Positions 32,866-44,800 of a DNA stretch of 64,000 bases are shown piece by piece. The first letter of the stretch is position 1. Each line of letters opens with the position of its first letter. Location: the NCBI GenBank assembly GCA_026873275.1, contig JANTUC010000008.1, forward strand, positions 124,001 to 188,000. The letters are read 5' to 3'. The DNA is from Pseudopithomyces maydicus (taxonomy: Eukaryota; Ascomycota; Dothideomycetes; Pleosporales; Didymosphaeriaceae). The notes beneath the pieces are model-generated. The model made no database searches. It saw nothing but the letters and a program-made list of their open reading frames with translations, and had not been told where the DNA came from. A program made the translations under genes and the position numbers.

Positions 32866-34718
32866 TCACCAACCCATCCTACGTCCCCCCGCAATAATAT
32901 CCGCCGCCTGCTCCGCAATCGCATACACCGCCGCCTGATAATGCGACGCAATCGGCTGAGGAATCTATCACCACGTCAGTCTCACCGCAGCAACACAGCA
33001 CCCACCCATATACTCACCACACTAGCATCCACAACCCTCAACCCCTTCACCCCCTTAACCGCCAACCCCCCATCCACCACGCTCCCCATCGCCGCCGTCC
33101 CCGAAGGATGAAACGTCGTCGACCCGCCCAACCCAACCCTCCTATCAATCGCCTCGTCGCTCGCACCGACGCCCAACTCCTCGCTCGTGAAACCAGGTGG
33201 GATGTGTTCGCCCTCGACGAGGTCTTTGCCCTCTGCCGTCTCGAGCAGGAGACGAGTCTGCATGCGGTACGCCTCGCGCATGACGTGTTTATCCACCTCC
33301 GTGGCGTAGTAATTCGGATCGATGAGCGGCTGGTCGGCGGGATTCGTAGAAGCAAGCGTTACGGACCCCCGGGACGTGGGAAGGTTGCCCATGCTGAATG
33401 TCAGAATGGAGGATCCGTCCATGGGGAGCGTTAGGCCGATTGTTTCCGCGGCGGGCGCCGCGTACAGCATGCCCATCTCGACGTGGGAGCGTGGGCGGGT
33501 ACCTGCTGGGCCGTTGAGAAGAGCGTGCGTGTCCGCGACGGGGCATCCCGAGTCTTTCTCGAGGGCGGCTTTGAGCCCGCTGTGGGGAGAGGCGTCGTCA
33601 CGATCCAGTCTATGGGCCCGCCTTTTCGTAGTTGGAGCCTGGGCCGCCGAAGGAGGGGGCGCCGAGGGCGAGGCCGCGCGAGGGGTGCCGCAGTTTCCAG
33701 TAGCGGAAGAGGAGCATGTGGTCGGAGAGGTTGGCGCCGACGGAGGGGAGGTCGGAGATGAGGGGGATGTTGTGCGCTGCGAGGTGGGATGCGGCGCCGA
33801 TGCCGGAGAGTCTAGGGGGGGTGAGTGCGGATGCCATGTATGTGCACGTGGGGAGGGATGGACTCACTGGAGGAGCTGGGGGGTTCGATATGCGCCTGCG
33901 GAGAGGATGACTTGGCCGTTGGGCGTCGTCCTGCGTATTTCGCCGGTCTCAAACTCGATGCCGACGGCGAGTTTATCCTCGAAGATGACGCGGCGGACCA
34001 GCGTGTTGGTGAGGACCTCGATGCCGTCTAGGGGATACGCGTCGCTTGTGATCTGCCTCTTTCCGTCTTTCCAGTTCTCCACCAGCTCGGCGATACCCTG
34101 GGGACGTCCGTTGTTTGCATCCTTCACGTGTTGTATACCGGGGATGTTCTCCCACAGCTTCAACACGTGCTCTCTGAGGGGAATTTTCTGCCTGACGCGC
34201 TCACCGAGGTGGTTACGATGGGGCCGTCGAAACCATGGTGCTCGGGATCAGCGTTGGGGTCGAAGTGCTTCTCTGAACGCTTGAAGTACGGTAATAGGCC
34301 TTTGTAACTCCACCTTTCGTCGTCGACCTCCCGGGCCCAGGCATCGTAGTCCAGTGCATCGCCTCGGATCCACCCACCGGTGTTGATGATGGAGCCGCCG
34401 GAAAGACCTTTTATGGCACAGTTGTACTTTGGCTTACCGTCGAGGTGTTTCTGCGGTGTGGTGAAATACTTCCAATCTAGGTCAGAGAAATGCAGGAAGG
34501 CTGCTTCAGCGGGATCTGCGGGCGGTAATTATAAGTGACTGCTGAGTGAGAATTGTATGGGTGAGTATGCAGGTACGCTTACTTTGAACGTGGGGGTGAC
34601 CGTCAACATTAGGGCCAGCCTCGACAAGGAGGATGGAAGCCTCGGGCAGCTTCTCGTGGAGGCGTGATGCCAGGACGCAGCCTGCGATGCCGCCTCCCAC
34701 GATGATGTAGTCAGACAT
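32866..34718 (-). CDS. GMC-family oxidoreductase (second), three frame breaks
   Basis: This is a second FAD-dependent GMC enzyme, without a signal peptide and so probably cytosolic or peroxisomal. Exons are 34583-34718, 33868-34515, 33018-33811 and 32866-32964. The N-terminus MSDYIIVGGGIAGCVLASRL is the FAD-binding fold. GLSGGSIINTGGW is the GMC signature, STTFHPSGTAAMG holds one catalytic His, and PIASHYQAAVY in the last exon holds the second. The frame breaks three times, each one base short in a G/C run (34178-34181, 33614-33616, 33576-33578). Adding three bases makes the phases close and gives 559 residues. Two of these runs are only three bases long, so real decay into a pseudogene is a fair alternative. 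It is more distant from the first GMC gene than a recent duplicate would be; the two differ in intron positions and targeting. Confidence 0.75.
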
Positions 34719-35616
34719 TGGATGGTATAGGAGGGGAGGGATTCGAATAGTATTTCCAGTGTAGCTCAGGGAAACAGTCTCTTCGTAAATTTATACGTGG
34801 GTGCCAAGCAATGTCTCATTACGCCCGATGTGCTTATCTCCTTGTGGGGGTTGTGTGGAGAACTCTTCTCTGGTGCTTACATACGTGTATAATAGTCTAG
34901 TCACCCTGCGTATATGTATGTATACCAGATGAGAACTTTGGTAGTTTTCCATCATGAAACGGTAAAGCCACAGCGATTTTCCAATCGAATGGGCCCCCCT
35001 TGTGGCAGTGAAAAGTGGCTCCAAGATCAACGCGAGGAGGGCACGGGACATGAGTTTCCGCATGTTGTTGAGCGGGGCAGTTGTCACGTCTGTATGCACC
35101 CGTTGGCGGGTCAGAGGCGGTGACATCCTCCCCGCCCCACTTACATGCACAGTATCTTGCACTCGCAGCACCTCGAAATATGCAACCAGTCGCAGCGCGG
35201 TGCCGTCGTCTAGACCGTCGCGGAGAGCCACCGAGCCATCCGCGCCTCGGTTAGCCCCACTGGCTCGCCCCTGGCTGCCGCGTGTTTCAGCCGCAGCTCC
35301 CCATGGCGAAACACCGCGCTGCAAACTCCGCCGCGACGTTATTTTCCACCGCGACTCCCGTGCCTGTTCCTCACTTCCTCACTTATCTCCTTCTCTACGC
35401 TCGTTATATCCTCTTCTTTTGCGCCCGTTGTTGCGTCGGCCAGTCCGCGCGATCCCCCGTGACACGTACAATCATACATACAGTACATACCCCGCCCTGT
35501 GACCGGCATCGCACCTCGCATCACCTCCGCATCGCAAACGAACACGGACGTTAAAGGCACACGACCTCCACGAACTGCAACGCATCACGCTGTCACAAAC
35601 CTACACTCTATCCACC
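34719..35616. promoter_or_regulatory. Divergent upstream region
   Basis: This 900-bp interval lies between the starts of the second GMC gene (minus) and the small membrane protein (plus). It contains both promoters. No further gene is seen. Confidence 0.4.
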
Positions 35617-36049
35617 ATGGGCGCCATATCCAACCTCGTCCCCCTTGTAATCCTCTTCGCCGTCGTCGCAGGCTTCGGCTGGGTAGGCTACCAGGTACGC
35701 AGCCTTACGCCCCGGCACCCCTTTCCCGCCTGACCTCTCCTTCCCATCTCATACCATAACATGCTTATATCCTCCCCCACCCACTCATCCGCCTCGCTGA
35801 CCGCATCTCCCTCCCCAGATCTACCTCTACTCCAACGAGCTCGCCGAGCGCGGCGTCCGCAAGATGGAAAAGAAGAACGTGGTCTTCTCCAAGGACGGGG
35901 CGAAAGTCGCGGTCAAGGAGGTGAAGACGGAGGACTATGCGGATCGGACGCAGAGGGCGTTTGTCAAGACGTGGAATGCGGCGCAGGGGGAGGCGAGTGC
36001 GGTGGGGTCGGGGAAGAAGCCGGCAGTGATGAGGTCGAGGACGAAGTAG
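35617..36049 (+). CDS. Small single-pass membrane protein, 102 aa
   Basis: Two exons (35617-35694 and 35819-36049) join to 102 residues. The first exon encodes exactly the N-terminal membrane segment (hydrophobic residues 4-24, ending GWVGYQ). The second encodes a lysine-rich, soluble tail with the segment KKNVVFSKDGAKVAVKEVK. The intron has a GTACGC donor and a CTGAC branch site. The layout matches a small uncharacterised protein family found across Pezizomycotina, in which the same N-terminal anchor and KKNVVF motif occur. Its role is unknown; an organelle-membrane location (mitochondrion or ER) is plausible from the short anchor and basic tail. It marks the return to conserved gene order after the accessory stretch. 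Confidence 0.8.
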
Positions 36050-38336
36050 GGGGCTGGGACACGACTTGAAAAACGTCACTAGAGAAACTGCGGATGGTGT
36101 GGTTCTGGTGTAGAGGACGATGTGGAGGGAATATCGCTGGGGTTGGGACTGCGGGACATGGCATGTGAATACCATGTGTTTGCATGTCGAACAGATAATA
36201 TCGATGTGAGGGCGAATGGCCATGGAAATTATGCGTGCATTCTTGCCATGCTCGTACGTGAGTGGATGGTTCTTTCATCCCGTTGTACTCTGTGGTGGGC
36301 CCGGAACGTATCTGTTTGACGTTTAGCGACTCATTCCAGATCTATTTGTTTTGTATGCTGTATTCAACCAGGTACCGAAGCCAAAGAAAAGTACAGCGTA
36401 TATCATCTGAGTCTTCCCTTGACTCTGGGAATAGCTGATAAAGATATATGTGTGGTATGCCTTCCCCTGGAGCTTTGATACTTCTAAAGGTAAAGAGCGA
36501 CCCAAAAACTTCGATACGCGAACACATATCGTAAAGTTTTTGATATTCGCTGAAACCCACGAACACCATTTTCATTTCACTCATCCCTTGTGATAGCTGT
36601 CGTGATCTATGATTCGTATATATTTCGATCTCACGTGGTGACGGTGTGGTGGTCTTCCGTCTGTTCTTTCTCTGTTCGGTTGCGCCTTCCCTGCATGAAG
36701 ACCAAAGCAGTATCGATGGGCGAGTCCAGGTATCCGTTGGGAATCCTCGGTTATCCTACCTTGTACACTAAACGAGCGCAGTCGAGACGAATGGTTTCTC
36801 GACAGAAGGGTTAGCTGTCGGTACACTGCCTAGGCGAGGTGAACACTGCTGTGGTGTTGGGCGAGTGCCATGCTAACCTCTATATCTACAGCAAGCAGCA
36901 ACGAACCCACTCTCCGCCCAATTCTATCGACAAAACAACGACGCTTTACATGCCCTCTCGCAAGACCGAGCTACTTTCGCCTTTCGGCTTTTTCGTTCAC
37001 TCGTTCAACACGCCAGGATATCATGCACTGCTATACTCTCATGTCAGACTGCCTTTTTTCACCGCTGTATTGTCGGTATACAGAAAGACATTTGCGACGT
37101 CTCCACAGGGCGAATGCGAATGTCGTCGAGAAAAGCGATGAAGCGTGAGGCGCCTCCCCAGCCACGATGACATGGGGCGGAAACCGCGCGGAAAGCCACA
37201 ATCGCTCGGGCTGAGGACGCAGCAGCACCGCCGTTGAGTTACTGGCCATGTGTCCGACTTCGCTTGGCTATCCATCTGCCATGCGACGATGCGACAAGAT
37301 GGGCATCGAGGGATTGATATTGGTGTTGAGTGGGATCTGGCAGGAACATCGGCGCTCGGGTCAAGCAGAAGTCCCGCTCCGCTGGCCATACATTGTATTG
37401 TCCCGGTGGGGACGTACCGTAGTGACATGGCGCGCTACGTCAACACCATCAATCACCCTCTGTTGATGGTACAGTTCTGCGGTTCCCAGGATCGGTCAAC
37501 CGTCGGATCGCGCGTCGCACGGAAACGCTCGCAATACGGGTGCATTGCGCGTCTGCATTGCGTATGTGCGCCCTCAGGTACAGGCATTCTCGCTGCTTCA
37601 GGTGGTCAGGCAGCAGGCCTGAGCATCGATTTCGGTACGGCTGTCTAATTATCTCAAGCTGCGCCACCAAGCCTAGTGCGTTGGGGCGCAAGTGCCTTTC
37701 CGCTTTGAAGAAGGACGCTAGCCGAAAACTGTGCTTCCTTGCGAACCGAAGGGTCCTGCAGACATACCGCAACCTGAGCGACTGCATCATTGCGAGGGGC
37801 AGCGAGCCTCGCACCCAGTTGCATATAGCCTTGTCTCGCTTGTATATCCTGTCTTCCGCCCCTTACATACGCTTCGCTTGACATTCGCGCTTCCCTCCGC
37901 TTACGCTCCATCCTTGATTGGCCCCATCTTCCATCCGGTACGGCCGGCGGCCAACGGTTAGAAATAACCTCCGATTGTACCTGTGGTGGCTCTGCGTAGC
38001 ACACCGTAACGTGCGAACACTGCAAAGGCGTCCACCGTTTGTTTCCCGGGGTTGAGCTGAGGTCTTGGAGATACACCAGGTTTGCGACCGCTCGGCTGAG
38101 CACCACATCCAACGTGATCCTAATGGTATTCGTGTGCGTCAGAGGCGGAGTGCCCTGCTATACATTTTGTAAACACTGTATTCCAACCTTTTGTATATAG
38201 CTACTGCTCGTGGTACATCTTGCGTAGGATTGCCGGACTAGCAGGACCAATCTTCCTTCTTTCTTGTTCTTTTCGCTTTTAATTGTTCTCCGAGGTCTAG
38301 TTTGAGTTTGTGCATTGGCTTGAAAGAGTTAGAGAT
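36050..38336. other. Spacer, no gene seen
   Basis: 2.3 kb between the small membrane protein and the zinc-cluster regulator. Several frames of 60-150 codons are open on both strands, but they overlap each other and show no family feature or intron pattern. The right end contains the regulator's promoter. Confidence 0.4.
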
Positions 38337-40548
38337 ATGGTGTACACAGGCAAACCTTCCAAGGGATGTGGCATGTGTAAGAGCCGGAGGATAAAGGTAC
38401 GTTGCACCATCCTCATACCTAACCATTCGCCTTCCCTACTCTACTTATATATCCCCCAAGGGTAGCGATGCTTACTCATATATCACTGGGTCTCCATGCT
38501 ATTCCTATCGGGGATCCCACATGTAGCTAATCAAGGTGCAGTGCGATGAAAAACGCCCTATATGTGGCCAATGCCAGAAAAGCGGACGGACATGTCCTGG
38601 ATATTTGGACGAATTCGATCTGATGTTCCGTGACGAGAACAAGGCGCTCGCAAGAAAAGCCAAAAGGGGAAGTGGCAGGAGTGACAAGAGCCAGGGAAGC
38701 CGATCCGTGTAAGTTGCCACTACCAACAAAACTACGTGCATAGTTACACGGCTCGCAACTTTATACCGAAAATCGATACATCACCGAATATGGTCGGGAT
38801 AATCGGTCTACTGAATTTGCTTGTTTATCGGTCAATGGTCACGGCTGACGTGAAACAGTTCTCCTGGTACGCCATTCGACCTTGTAATGTCACCAGATGC
38901 AGAAAGCTCAAAGGCTCTAGCCCTACCGACTTCGGCCCCAAATGAGTACCAGCTGGTCCTGGCACCTCCTACTACATTGCCCTCCGACCTTTCCACATTC
39001 CAAGACTTCATGTGGCAATTCGACAGCTCTATTCCCGACACCATCGTCATGGCCCCAGAATTCGAAGCCATCCCGTTCTTCTTCCGCAACTTTGTCACTC
39101 TCCCTCAAGTAGCCGAGTCGATGCGCGGCTATCTTGAATTGATAGTACCCCTGTACAACCGTGCCCAACCGTCCTCGGCCCTGCACCTTGCAACCACAGC
39201 CGTTGCGCTTGCCACATGCGGCAACTACCCTGGAAGGCAGCATCTCCTCAGAGTTGCTGCATCAACATATGGAAAAGCCATTCGCAAGCTCAATGAAGAC
39301 CTCAAACATCCCATCCTAGCTAGATCTGATGAAAGTGTACTTGCGACGTTGCTTTTCTCCTTGTATGAAGTAAGTCGACTTATTACTTCAGCAAGGTCTT
39401 CAGTAGTCATCCTTTCGGGTACGTCCAGCCATTGAAAATATGACTAATTGTGAATAGACTATTATGAGCACCGATGACACGATCACTGCATGGGGAAACC
39501 ATGTCGACGGGGCAGTTGCGCTTACGAAACTGCGCGGGACGGAACAGTTCGACGACCCGATGAGCCACGATGTGTTCCGGGCAGTGAGAACCATGATGGT
39601 ATGACAACGCTCACACCTAGTTTCTCTTTTGTCTTTGTTAATCAACGAAAACAGATCACATCCTGCGTCCAGCGCTCCAAGCCCATCGACTCTTTCCCAG
39701 GCACAACCGGCTGGCTCGCCTCGTCTCTGGACGAAGAAAACGCCGCAAACCGCCTAACACTAATCTGCATCGACCTCCCCAACATCCGCTCCCGCGCCAA
39801 CGTCCTCACCAAAACCGCCTACCACGTCTCCAACGAGCACGAGGCCCTCTCCGTCCTCAAGCTCGCCGAAGCCGTCGATTCCAACCTCCAGAAATGGTAC
39901 CAGACCCTCCCCCCAGAGTGGCACTACCGCACCGTCGGCATCCACAACGAACCCAACGAGGACGCCGCAGCCGCAGACCGCTGGATGGGCGAGCAGCACG
40001 TGTACCACGATGTACCCCTCGCTAGCATCGTAAACGACTACCGCGTGTGCCGCATCTTCTGCATGCGTGTCATCATGGCGTGCGTCTCCTGGCTGGCCCC
40101 AAACCCAAAGCACAACCTCACGTCCTCGTACCGAGGCGCCGTCTTCGTCATACAGCAGATGGTCGACGAGATTTCAGCTTGTGTCCCTTTTCACATGGTA
40201 CGTACGTGCGTCGCTATATCCCTCAGCTCCATACATACATACATACATCTCCATCTCCATCACCATCTCCATTGTATACTTTCAACTGACATCCGCATGT
40301 AGAACTACGACCTCCAGCCCATCGCCAAAGAACTCGGCCAAGAACGCAACGCCGCCGAGGCCTACGGCGGGTACTCGCTCGTGTGGCCGCTCTACGTCGC
40401 TGCCAACGCCGAGACGGTACCCCAGGCGCAGCGCGACTGGCTGAGCGGGCGGCTGATGATGATCGGGACGCGGTTCGGCCTCACGTCCGCGCAGGTGCTG
40501 GTTTTGGCCAGGAGACACGTTTTGACGTGCGGGCCGATGTTTCCTTGA
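38337..40548 (+). CDS. Zn2Cys6 transcription factor
   Basis: Six exons (38337-38396, 38542-38708, 38859-39369, 39458-39598, 39655-40197, 40303-40548) close in phase to 555 residues. The N-terminal binuclear zinc cluster is complete: Cys at 11, 14, 21, 28, 31 and 38 in the spacing CX2CX6CX6CX2CX6C, with intron 1 placed between the third lysine-arginine stretch and Cys21. A short basic linker follows, then a fungal-specific regulatory domain with segments such as TAWGNHVDGAVALTKLRG. Proteins of this kind bind paired CGG-type sites and control metabolic genes in the nucleus. No pathway genes lie directly beside it, so its targets cannot be inferred. The ATG at 38337 is the nearest start to the cluster, giving the usual short lead. 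The 150-bp second intron is the least certain junction. Confidence 0.87.
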
Positions 40549-41818
40549 TGGATGCTAGGGGTGGAGAGATGGATGTTTTATTTTTTTCAAGATCTTGGTG
40601 GGATTGTAATAGTGATGGGGGATAAGTGCAATGTGGAAAAACAGTTGAAAAGGGTATGGGTTTGGTCGTCCAACGAGCGTGATTCAATGTGTTGTATCTG
40701 TGTTTTTCGGAACGGGTAACGAAACGGATCGAACGTCAAATTCAGAGGTGCAACGGATGAGCTGGACGACTGTTGTCGGTGGACCTGATGGGTTGATTCG
40801 TGGATCCGAACCCGTGGATAGCTTCGGATCACGTGATATGTTTCTAGCCCTCCATTAGACTCATTACCTGGGTACGTAGATACCGATGCGCGTATGTACG
40901 TATGCATGCATGCATGCAAGCGAATATGTATATGTAAGCATACCTACCGCGGTGAGGTGGGGGCCATTTTCGTCTACGCGCCAGCCGATCAACCAACCAA
41001 CCAACCGTCTACCCCCACAGCTTGCCCGTACGTACGTACGTAACATGGAACTAATTAACCCCACTAAATGATATAACTATAGTAAAGTCTATTTAAAAAG
41101 AACATTTTCTTCCCTTTGTTAGTTAGTAGTGTGATATATTTTGTCTTCTCTAACTACGGAGTACTGGTACCATAAAATAGGTTGATTGGAATTTTGAACC
41201 CGGTTGATATTCGTGTGGAGATGAGCTGAATATACGTGTCTATCCATGTGTCTATCTACCTCCTTTGCCCCCTGCATCCACCACGAGCCCACCTCTACAC
41301 ACCCACACCGCGCCATGTATGTGTACATATCCACCAACCGCTTCCCTCACCATCTCCGTATCACACAATCATCGTGTTTCACCGCCACGGCTATCTATCA
41401 TTCCAACCGGAGACTTGGCACTCTCTTCATTGGAGCGTGACCACAAACACATCGACGCCTCCTTTTCCATCGCTAGAAGATGCTCAGTCTTGACGGCGCG
41501 GAATCTAGCCCTGACGTAAAGCTGTGCCGCACCGCCCATATCAGTGATAACGGAGGATCGTGGTTCTGGCACTTTCCATATATTTGATTAGTTGTTTGCG
41601 ATGCACATGAATATCTAAGAGCATCAAGGAGATTCGGTTTCACACTCATCTATGTACTCTATCGACCAGCATTCATCTCCCATACTCCAAGGAAAACTCC
41701 GGGTATACCGCAAGCGTACTCATACTATACATGACATCGTTCATTCCAGCTCAGCTCAGTTCAGTTCAGTTCAGTTCAATTCCCCCCCCCCCCTCCCCCT
41801 TCCTTCCCCCTTCATCCC
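40549..41818. other. Spacer with simple repeats
   Basis: 1.27 kb between the regulator and Scj1. It contains a CATG/TACG-rich stretch (40890-41043, including an ACGTACGTACGTAAC palindrome) and a TTCAG pentanucleotide run at about 41751-41780. The short frames in this interval lack support. Confidence 0.45.
41751..41780. repeat. TTCAG pentanucleotide microsatellite
   Basis: About six units of CTCAG/TTCAG stand directly before a C-rich stretch, 40 bp beyond the end of the Scj1 reading frame. Confidence 0.8.
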
Positions 41819-43188
41819 CTACAACTCATCATGCTCGTCCTCCTTCCCCGGCATCACAATCGGCTCCTTGGGCCGCCCCCACTCCTCATCCAGCTTCTTC
41901 CCACTCTTCTTCCTATACTTCTCCCACACGCCCCAAAAGTCCTTCTCCATGCCCTTCTCCATCTGGTCCGGCAGCACAACCACGTACTCAACGTGCAAGC
42001 TCCCGTACACCTCCCCGGCATTGTTCTCCAGCTGCTGGTGCCACACCGGCATGCCCTCGTCGGCGATGATCTCCACCTGCCCCGGCTGCACGACCTCGCC
42101 GCGCTTCCGCGAAAGCTGCACAATGTGCCCGTCCAGATGCGTGATGTTGCGCGTCCAGTCGCCCATCCACGCCTCGCGCAGCGACAGCACCTCGCGCCAG
42201 AAGAGATCCCGGCCGCGGCGCCGGAAGAAAGTGCCATCCGTGCGCTCGTGGTCCTGCTGCCCGAAGGCGGGTTCCGATTCAACCAGGTGCACGATGAGGT
42301 CGCCGGCAACCCAGTCGGGGCTCTCGTCCGCCTCGTTCTCGTACGTGATGCGCACCCCGTGCGGCATGCCCTTTTCGATGTGCAGCTCGTGCTTCTCGGG
42401 CTCGCGCACGACGCGGGTCCCCTGGCACACGGGGCAGGGGTGTGCAATCGTCTTGCCCTGCCCGCCGCACTTGTCGCACTGCACCTGCATCTGCTGGAAC
42501 AGGCCCGGCGCAAGCTGTTGCCGCTGGATGCGGGCTCCCCGCCCGCCGCACGCATCGCAGGTGTCGACGTGGCCGTCCTCGCTGCCGGTGCCCTCGCACG
42601 CGGAGCAGATGGCCTGCTTCTCTACCTCGAACTCGGTGGTGCGCCCGTTGTAGAAGTCGCGGAGGGGGATCGCGACCCGGAGCTCCATGTTGGGACCTTG
42701 GCGCTGGCCGCCGCCGTGTCCGAAGTGGCCGCTGCCGCCGAAGAAGCGGCTGAAGAGGTCGAAGGGGTCGTGGTGCTGGCGGGGGGATCCACCCTGCTTG
42801 TGCTGCTTTATGCCCTCGTGGCCGTACTGGTCGTAGATGCGGCGGGATTCCTCGTCGATGAGGACCTCGTAGGCTTCGGCGACGGCGACGAATTTCTCGT
42901 GGGCGCTGTCATCGCCACTGGATATACGGTGGTTAGCTGGGGTGTGTGGAGAGTGGGAGTGGAGTCGCGTACGGGTTCTTGTCCGGGTGGAACTTCTTGC
43001 TGAGGGACCGGTAGGCCTTTTGATCTCCCGCTCGCTCGCGTCCTTTTTGATTCCGAGGAGCTGGGTGGGATTGTTAGTTCTGGTTTAGGTGAACGGCTTG
43101 GAGAGAACGTATGTACCTTGTAGAAATCCTCTGCGGCCAACACCCCGAGGAAGAGGCACCCCAGAAGCAACAGTATCCTCAAGAGCAT
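41819..43188 (-). CDS. SCJ1: ER-lumenal Hsp40/DnaJ chaperone Scj1
   Basis: This is a J-domain cochaperone that stimulates the ER Hsp70 (Kar2/BiP) in folding and quality control. Exons are 43117-43188, 42973-43060 and 41819-42917. A signal peptide (residues 1-19) is followed by the J domain with its HPD motif, then a glycine-rich region. Next comes a zinc-binding domain with four CXXC motifs (CSAC, CDAC, CDKC, CPVC) and the DnaJ C-terminal substrate domain. The protein ends EHDEL, an ER-retention signal, so the location is clear. Helix II of the J domain is one base short in a T4 run on the plus strand (43018-43021): without the correction REIK is followed by nonsense, with it KAYRSLSKKFHPDKNP is restored and the total is 419 residues. 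Such an essential-looking gene is unlikely to be broken, so I regard this as a sequence error. Confidence 0.9.
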
Positions 43189-43716
43189 CGTGTCCAATTG
43201 CGCTCGCCAACGCCCTCGACCGAATGCTTCGAATAGTAAAGTGGTAAAGTCCGCAGCTCAATTTCAGTCCATGAGAAAAAGAGAAGAGACACTCCTCGTG
43301 ACACAGCAAAGGAACACGGAGAACCCAAAAGGACAGTATCGAAGCGTACGTAGGCGGGGCGGCGTATTTACGACGTGGTCATGGAGCTCCCGCCGGAAAC
43401 CATTATCTGGCCAGTAGCTGGCACGCGCAGCCAATCGGAGGGCAGCTTGGCACTTTCGCCGGGCCAGGGTTGGCGTTCGCTTTTTGCGGAGCGCGCATCA
43501 ACACGACGACCGCACCTACATACATACGAATCGCCAATTGCCCCGACGCCGACGTCCATTTTTCCCGCTACCCACGAGACGCATTCGCTTGCTGTCTCCG
43601 AGCCAGCCCAGCAGCTGTCTGCGCAGTTCCTCGCGCTCGCCGCACGCACATATACCTGCCTACATACATAGGACCTCCTGGCACGCGCACAGCACCACAC
43701 CACATTCACATCCACA
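43189..43716. promoter_or_regulatory. Divergent promoter, SCJ1 and uS17m
   Basis: A 528-bp interval between the start codons of SCJ1 (minus) and the mitoribosomal gene (plus). It must hold both promoters. No convincing TATA box was seen. Confidence 0.5.
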
Positions 43717-44508
43717 ATGTCGAAATCCATAGTCGGCAAGCCCATAGTGCGCAAGCTCTTTTCGAGCTCCCAGGTCGGCGTCGTCGTCTCCGCCGGCCGC
43801 ATGACCAAAGCCGTCAAAGTGCGCATCGCCGGCCAAGAATGGAACAAGAAGTTTAGAAAAGTGTGTTACCAGCCCCCCCCTCCCCCGTCCCTTCGTTCCT
43901 TTCTCTTTCCTTTCCTTTCCCTTCTCCAAATCACCCCTTTCCCCCTGCCGTCAAGCCCCCTCCCCCTTCCCCCTCTTCACCCCATCTCTTCTTCTGCATT
44001 TACCTTTCGCTAACCTTCTTTCCAGCACTTCCCCTCCTCCACCACGCACCTGGTCTCAGACCCAACCTCCTCCCTCGTCGAAGGCGACGTCGTCCGCATC
44101 GCCTCGGGGTGGCGCACCTCCAAATCCATCCGGCACATCGTAACGTCCATCATCGCACCGTTCGGCACCCCCGTCGAGGCGCGCCCGCCGCTGCTCACCG
44201 AGGAGCAGCGCATGGAGCTGCGGGTGCGCGCGCGGCTGAGCAAAGACGTGCGGGCCGCGGCCAACGGGCGCCAGGTGAGCCTGCAGCGGCTGGCGGAGGC
44301 ACGGCGGCAGAAGATCGAGGTGCCGAGCTTGGAGGAGGCGATGCGGAATGTGAGGTTGGGGGAGGGGGAGGGCGGGAAGGCAGAGAAGCACAGGGGGGAG
44401 ACGGGGCAGGCGGAGGTGAAGAGGGAGAGGAGGGGGAGACGAGGGAGGAAAAGGCGGCGGGGAGAAGGTGAAGAGGGCGAGGGCGCAGTCGATATAGGGG
44501 AAAATTAA
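43717..44508 (+). CDS. MRPS17: Mitochondrial small-subunit ribosomal protein uS17m
   Basis: This is the mitochondrial form of ribosomal protein S17, which binds small-subunit rRNA. Two exons (43717-43860 and 44026-44508) join to 208 residues. The N-terminal 85 residues form the S17 OB fold, recognisable by GVVVSAGRMTKAVKVRI, by KKFRKH spanning the intron, and by the segment EGDVVRIASGWRTSKSIRH. The rest is a fungal extension: a helical region (TEEQRMELRVRARLSKDVRA) and a very basic and glutamate-rich tail. Bacterial S17 has only about 85 residues; a long C-terminal extension is usual in fungal mitoribosomes. The intron (165 bp) has a GTGTGT donor and a CTAAC branch site. The gene converges on the Cdc7 kinase gene, with 292 bp between stops. 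Confidence 0.88.
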
Positions 44509-44800
44509 ATAAAAGATGGGATGGGAAGGGGCGGCGGTCGTGTGTAGGATACAAGTGTACAAGCAGCTGTTGATATACCAGCATTGTCGGTGTTTTGGGA
44601 AACCCGTATGTAGCATATTATCCATCGTGAAGCATTACCGGACGTCTCTACATGATACAAGAACTGAAGGGTATCGCCAATAAAAGAACCACCCAGCGTG
44701 ATAAATGCCCAGATACAACAACTCCAAATACCGTGCCCGGAGACAGTACGCCATCCCATGCCGCTCAATACAATACAAATGTTTTCCATGCCTTTCAATT

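Noticed and set aside
34185..34215. 31-bp GTGAGC...CCTCAG stretch as an intron of the second GMC gene
   Set aside because: It is shorter than any credible fungal intron, and removing it deletes conserved residues. A single missing base at 34178-34181 explains the shift better.
22143..34718. Ustiloxin-like RiPP cluster suggested by the UstP-type S41 peptidase
   Set aside because: No DUF3328/UstY-type oxidase, tyrosinase or repetitive precursor peptide was found near it. GMC enzymes alone do not support such a cluster.
36839..38112. Several overlapping frames of 70-150 codons
   Set aside because: They overlap on both strands, lack family features and splice signals, and none is clearly favoured.
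41831..43003. Plus-strand frame of 390 codons opposite SCJ1
   Set aside because: It mirrors the GC-rich codons of SCJ1. The minus strand carries the signal peptide, HPD, CXXC motifs and HDEL end, so the plus frame is a shadow.
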